Source of the DNA: DASUSH01 sp036375215
Lineage (GTDB): Bacteria > Actinomycetota > Thermoleophilia > Solirubrobacterales > 70-9
DNA: 8,103 nt
Assembly (NCBI GenBank): GCA_036375215.1
Contig: DASUSH010000074.1
Span: 1 to 8,103, forward strand
Direction of reading: 5' to 3'
Positions within the stretch are counted from its first letter, which is position 1, and the number at the start of each line of letters is the position of its first letter. The position numbers and the translations under genes were made by a program. The notes under the pieces were generated by a model. It ran no database searches. It was not told where the DNA came from and saw nothing but the letters and a program-made list of their open reading frames with translations. Shown piece by piece: positions 7,050 to 8,103 of this stretch.

Positions 7050-7055
7050 ATCCTA
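7050..7055 (-). promoter_or_regulatory. -10-like TAGGAT for the GST-like gene
   Basis: On the minus strand TAGGAT fits TANNNT and lies 10 bp before the ATG at 7039. This allows either a leaderless transcript or one with a leader of only a few bases. It lies back to back with the coaX -10 box, 9 bp apart. Confidence 0.45.
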
Positions 7056-7064
7056 ACCGCCCGC

Positions 7065-7070
7065 GATAAT
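7065..7070 (+). promoter_or_regulatory. -10-like GATAAT for coaX
   Basis: GATAAT, identical to the hexamer before the NTF2-like gene, ends 9 bp before the coaX ATG at 7080. No ribosome binding site is seen at proper spacing, so the transcript is probably leaderless or nearly so. No -35 element is recognisable. Confidence 0.48.
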
Positions 7071-7079
7071 CCCCGGCTC

Positions 7080-7844
7080 ATGCTGCTCGCGGTGGACGTC
7101 GGCAACACCCAGACCCACGTGGGCGCCTTCTCCGGCGACGAGCTCGTCGAGCACTGGCGCTTTCAGACCCGCGCCGGGGCGACCGGCGACGAGCTCGCCG
7201 ACCGCATCGCCGGGCTGCTCGGCCTGCGCGAGATCCCGCTCGCCGACGTCGAGGCGATGGTGGTCTCCTCGGTAGTGCCGCCGCTCGGGCTCGAGTACGA
7301 GCAGATCTGCAGCCGCTACCTCGACGGCGGCTGCCTGCTGGTCGGCCCCGGGGTGAAGACCGGGATGCCGATCAAGATCGAGAACCCGAAAGAGGTGGGC
7401 GCCGACCGGCTCGTGAACGCGGTCGCCGCGTACGAGCGCTTCGGCGAGGCGTGCGTGGTCGTCGACTTCGGGACCGGCATCAACTTCGACGTCGTCTCCG
7501 ACGCGGGCGAGTACCTCGGCGGCGCGATCGCGCCCGGGATCGAGATCTCGCTCACGGCGCTGGCCGAGCGCGCTGCGCGGATCCCGCGCATCGACCTCGG
7601 CGAGCCCGAGGCGGCGATCGGGCGCTCCTCGCGCGCGGCGATCCAGTCCGGCGTCGTCTACGGGTTCGCGGGCCTGATCGACGGGCTCGCGCGGCGGCTC
7701 GAGGATGAGATGGGGGAGGGCGTCGAGTTCATCGCGACCGGCGGCCTCGCGAACTCGATCGTCCCGTACTGCGAGATGATCGACGAGATCGACGACCTGC
7801 TCACGCTCACGGGCCTACGCTTGATCCATGAGCGGAACGCCTGA
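7080..7844 (+). CDS. coaX: Type III pantothenate kinase
   Basis: CoaX phosphorylates pantothenate to 4'-phosphopantothenate, the first committed step of coenzyme A synthesis. It belongs to the ASKHA fold and typically needs a monovalent cation. The 254-residue product has the phosphate-binding DVGNTQTHVGAF (6-17), the GADRLVNAVAAYE block (107-119) with probable catalytic base D109, and VVDFGTGINFDVVS (127-140) with cation-site D129. GEYLGGAIAPGI (143-154) and the following ERAARIPRIDL, GRSSRAAIQSGVVYGFAGLIDGL and ATGGLA blocks complete the family pattern. GTGINFD replaces the commoner GTATTFD-type sequence, a mild variation. The ATG at 7080 immediately precedes the conserved N-terminus. The track of conservation does not support the longer frame from 7026. 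The 3' end overlaps the dus start by 17 bp. Confidence 0.94.
   Translation: MLLAVDVGNTQTHVGAFSGDELVEHWRFQTRAGATGDELADRIAGLLGLREIPLADVEAMVVSSVVPPLGLEYEQICSRYLDGGCLLVGPGVKTGMPIKIENPKEVGADRLVNAVAAYERFGEACVVVDFGTGINFDVVSDAGEYLGGAIAPGIEISLTALAERAARIPRIDLGEPEAAIGRSSRAAIQSGVVYGFAGLIDGLARRLEDEMGEGVEFIATGGLANSIVPYCEMIDEIDDLLTLTGLRLIHERNA
7816..7821 (+). promoter_or_regulatory. -10-like TACGCT inside coaX, for the dus gene
   Basis: TACGCT, the same hexamer as before folB, lies within the last codons of coaX and ends 6 bp before the dus ATG. It would give dus its own leaderless transcript in addition to read-through from coaX. Selection on the coaX codons (Leu-Arg-Leu) could also explain the sequence. 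Confidence 0.4.
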
Positions 7845-8103
7845 GGCTCCCGGGCTCACCGACCCGTTCTCGATCGGCGGCGTCGAGATCGAGAACCGGG
7901 TCCTCCTCGCCCCGCTGGCCGGGATCGGCAACTGGTTCGTGCGCATGCAGGCGCGCCGCCACGGTGCCGGGATGGCGGTCTCCGAGATGGTCTCGAGCTT
8001 CGCGATCCACTACGGCAACCGGCGCACCCTCGACGAGCTGCTGACCATCCATCCCGACGAGGGCCCCGTGGCCGTGCAGCTGTTCGGCCACGATCCCGAG
8101 ATC
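7828..8103 (+). CDS. dus: tRNA-dihydrouridine synthase (3'-truncated by window edge)
   Basis: Dus enzymes are FMN-dependent and reduce specific uridines of tRNA to dihydrouridine using NADPH. Only the first 92 codons are in the window. They show the start of the TIM barrel, ENRVLLAPLAGIGNWFVRMQARRHGAGMAVSEMVSS in two adjoining blocks, where LAPLAG corresponds to the LAPMAG/MAGVTD flavin-site motif. GPVAVQLFGHDPE matches the PVAVQLFG signature of the DusB/NifR3 type. The catalytic cysteine lies beyond the window edge. The subfamily (DusB most likely) rests on the block pattern and on the conserved fol-coaX-dus-lysS neighbourhood. The ATG overlaps coaX by 17 bp and follows a -10-like hexamer. 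No Shine-Dalgarno sequence is visible. Confidence 0.9.
   Translation, partial: MSGTPEAPGLTDPFSIGGVEIENRVLLAPLAGIGNWFVRMQARRHGAGMAVSEMVSSFAIHYGNRRTLDELLTIHPDEGPVAVQLFGHDPEI

Overview
The window is very GC-rich and densely packed with bacterial chromosomal housekeeping genes. It most resembles an actinobacterium, possibly a deep-branching group such as Thermoleophilia. The reasons are the base composition, the many start codons that sit a few bases downstream of a -10-like hexamer with no ribosome binding site, and the order ftsH - folP - folB - folK - coaX - dus. From memory, the same core order occurs in Mycobacterium tuberculosis (ftsH-folE-folP-folB-folK-...-panC-panD-coaX) and, with extra genes and coaX moved next to ftsH, in Bacillus subtilis (ftsH-coaX-...-folP-folB-folK-...-dusB-lysS). 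The lineage call is an inference.

Layout, left to right. The 3' part of ftsH (1-1583, +) is followed by a 143-bp gap holding a 51-nt nested palindrome and an 18-bp GC palindrome. Next come an NTF2/SnoaL-like gene (1727-2134, +) and folP (2131-2931, +), which overlap at GTGA. A hairpin separates folP from a metallophosphoesterase on the minus strand (2961-3728). A nucleotidyltransferase-fold gene (3770-4366, +) diverges from that gene and shares a CTAG stop palindrome with an epoxide-hydrolase-like alpha/beta hydrolase (4363-5307, -). folB (5339-5758, +) diverges from the hydrolase and overlaps folK (5755-6258, +) at CTGA, where folK seems to use a CTG start. A GST-like protein (6281-7039, -), coaX (7080-7844, +) and the 5' end of a tRNA-dihydrouridine synthase gene (7828 to the window end, +) complete the window.

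How the genes work together: FolB, FolK and FolP are consecutive steps of the pterin branch of folate synthesis, making dihydroneopterin aldol product, its pyrophosphate, then dihydropteroate. CoaX commits pantothenate to coenzyme A. FtsH is the membrane quality-control protease and Dus modifies tRNA. The three minus-strand genes (phosphoesterase, hydrolase, GST-like) look like single-gene insertions into an ancestral folate/CoA operon. Each meets its upstream plus-strand neighbour tail to tail and shares a 31-41 bp divergent promoter region with its downstream neighbour. folE, panC and panD, which would be expected in the actinobacterial version of this cluster, are absent here.

No tRNA, rRNA, CRISPR array, insertion sequence or phage gene was seen. 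I found no convincing new multi-gene system. The most interesting signals are the repeated leaderless-promoter pattern, the CTG start of folK, the 51-nt palindrome after ftsH and the regular insertion architecture.
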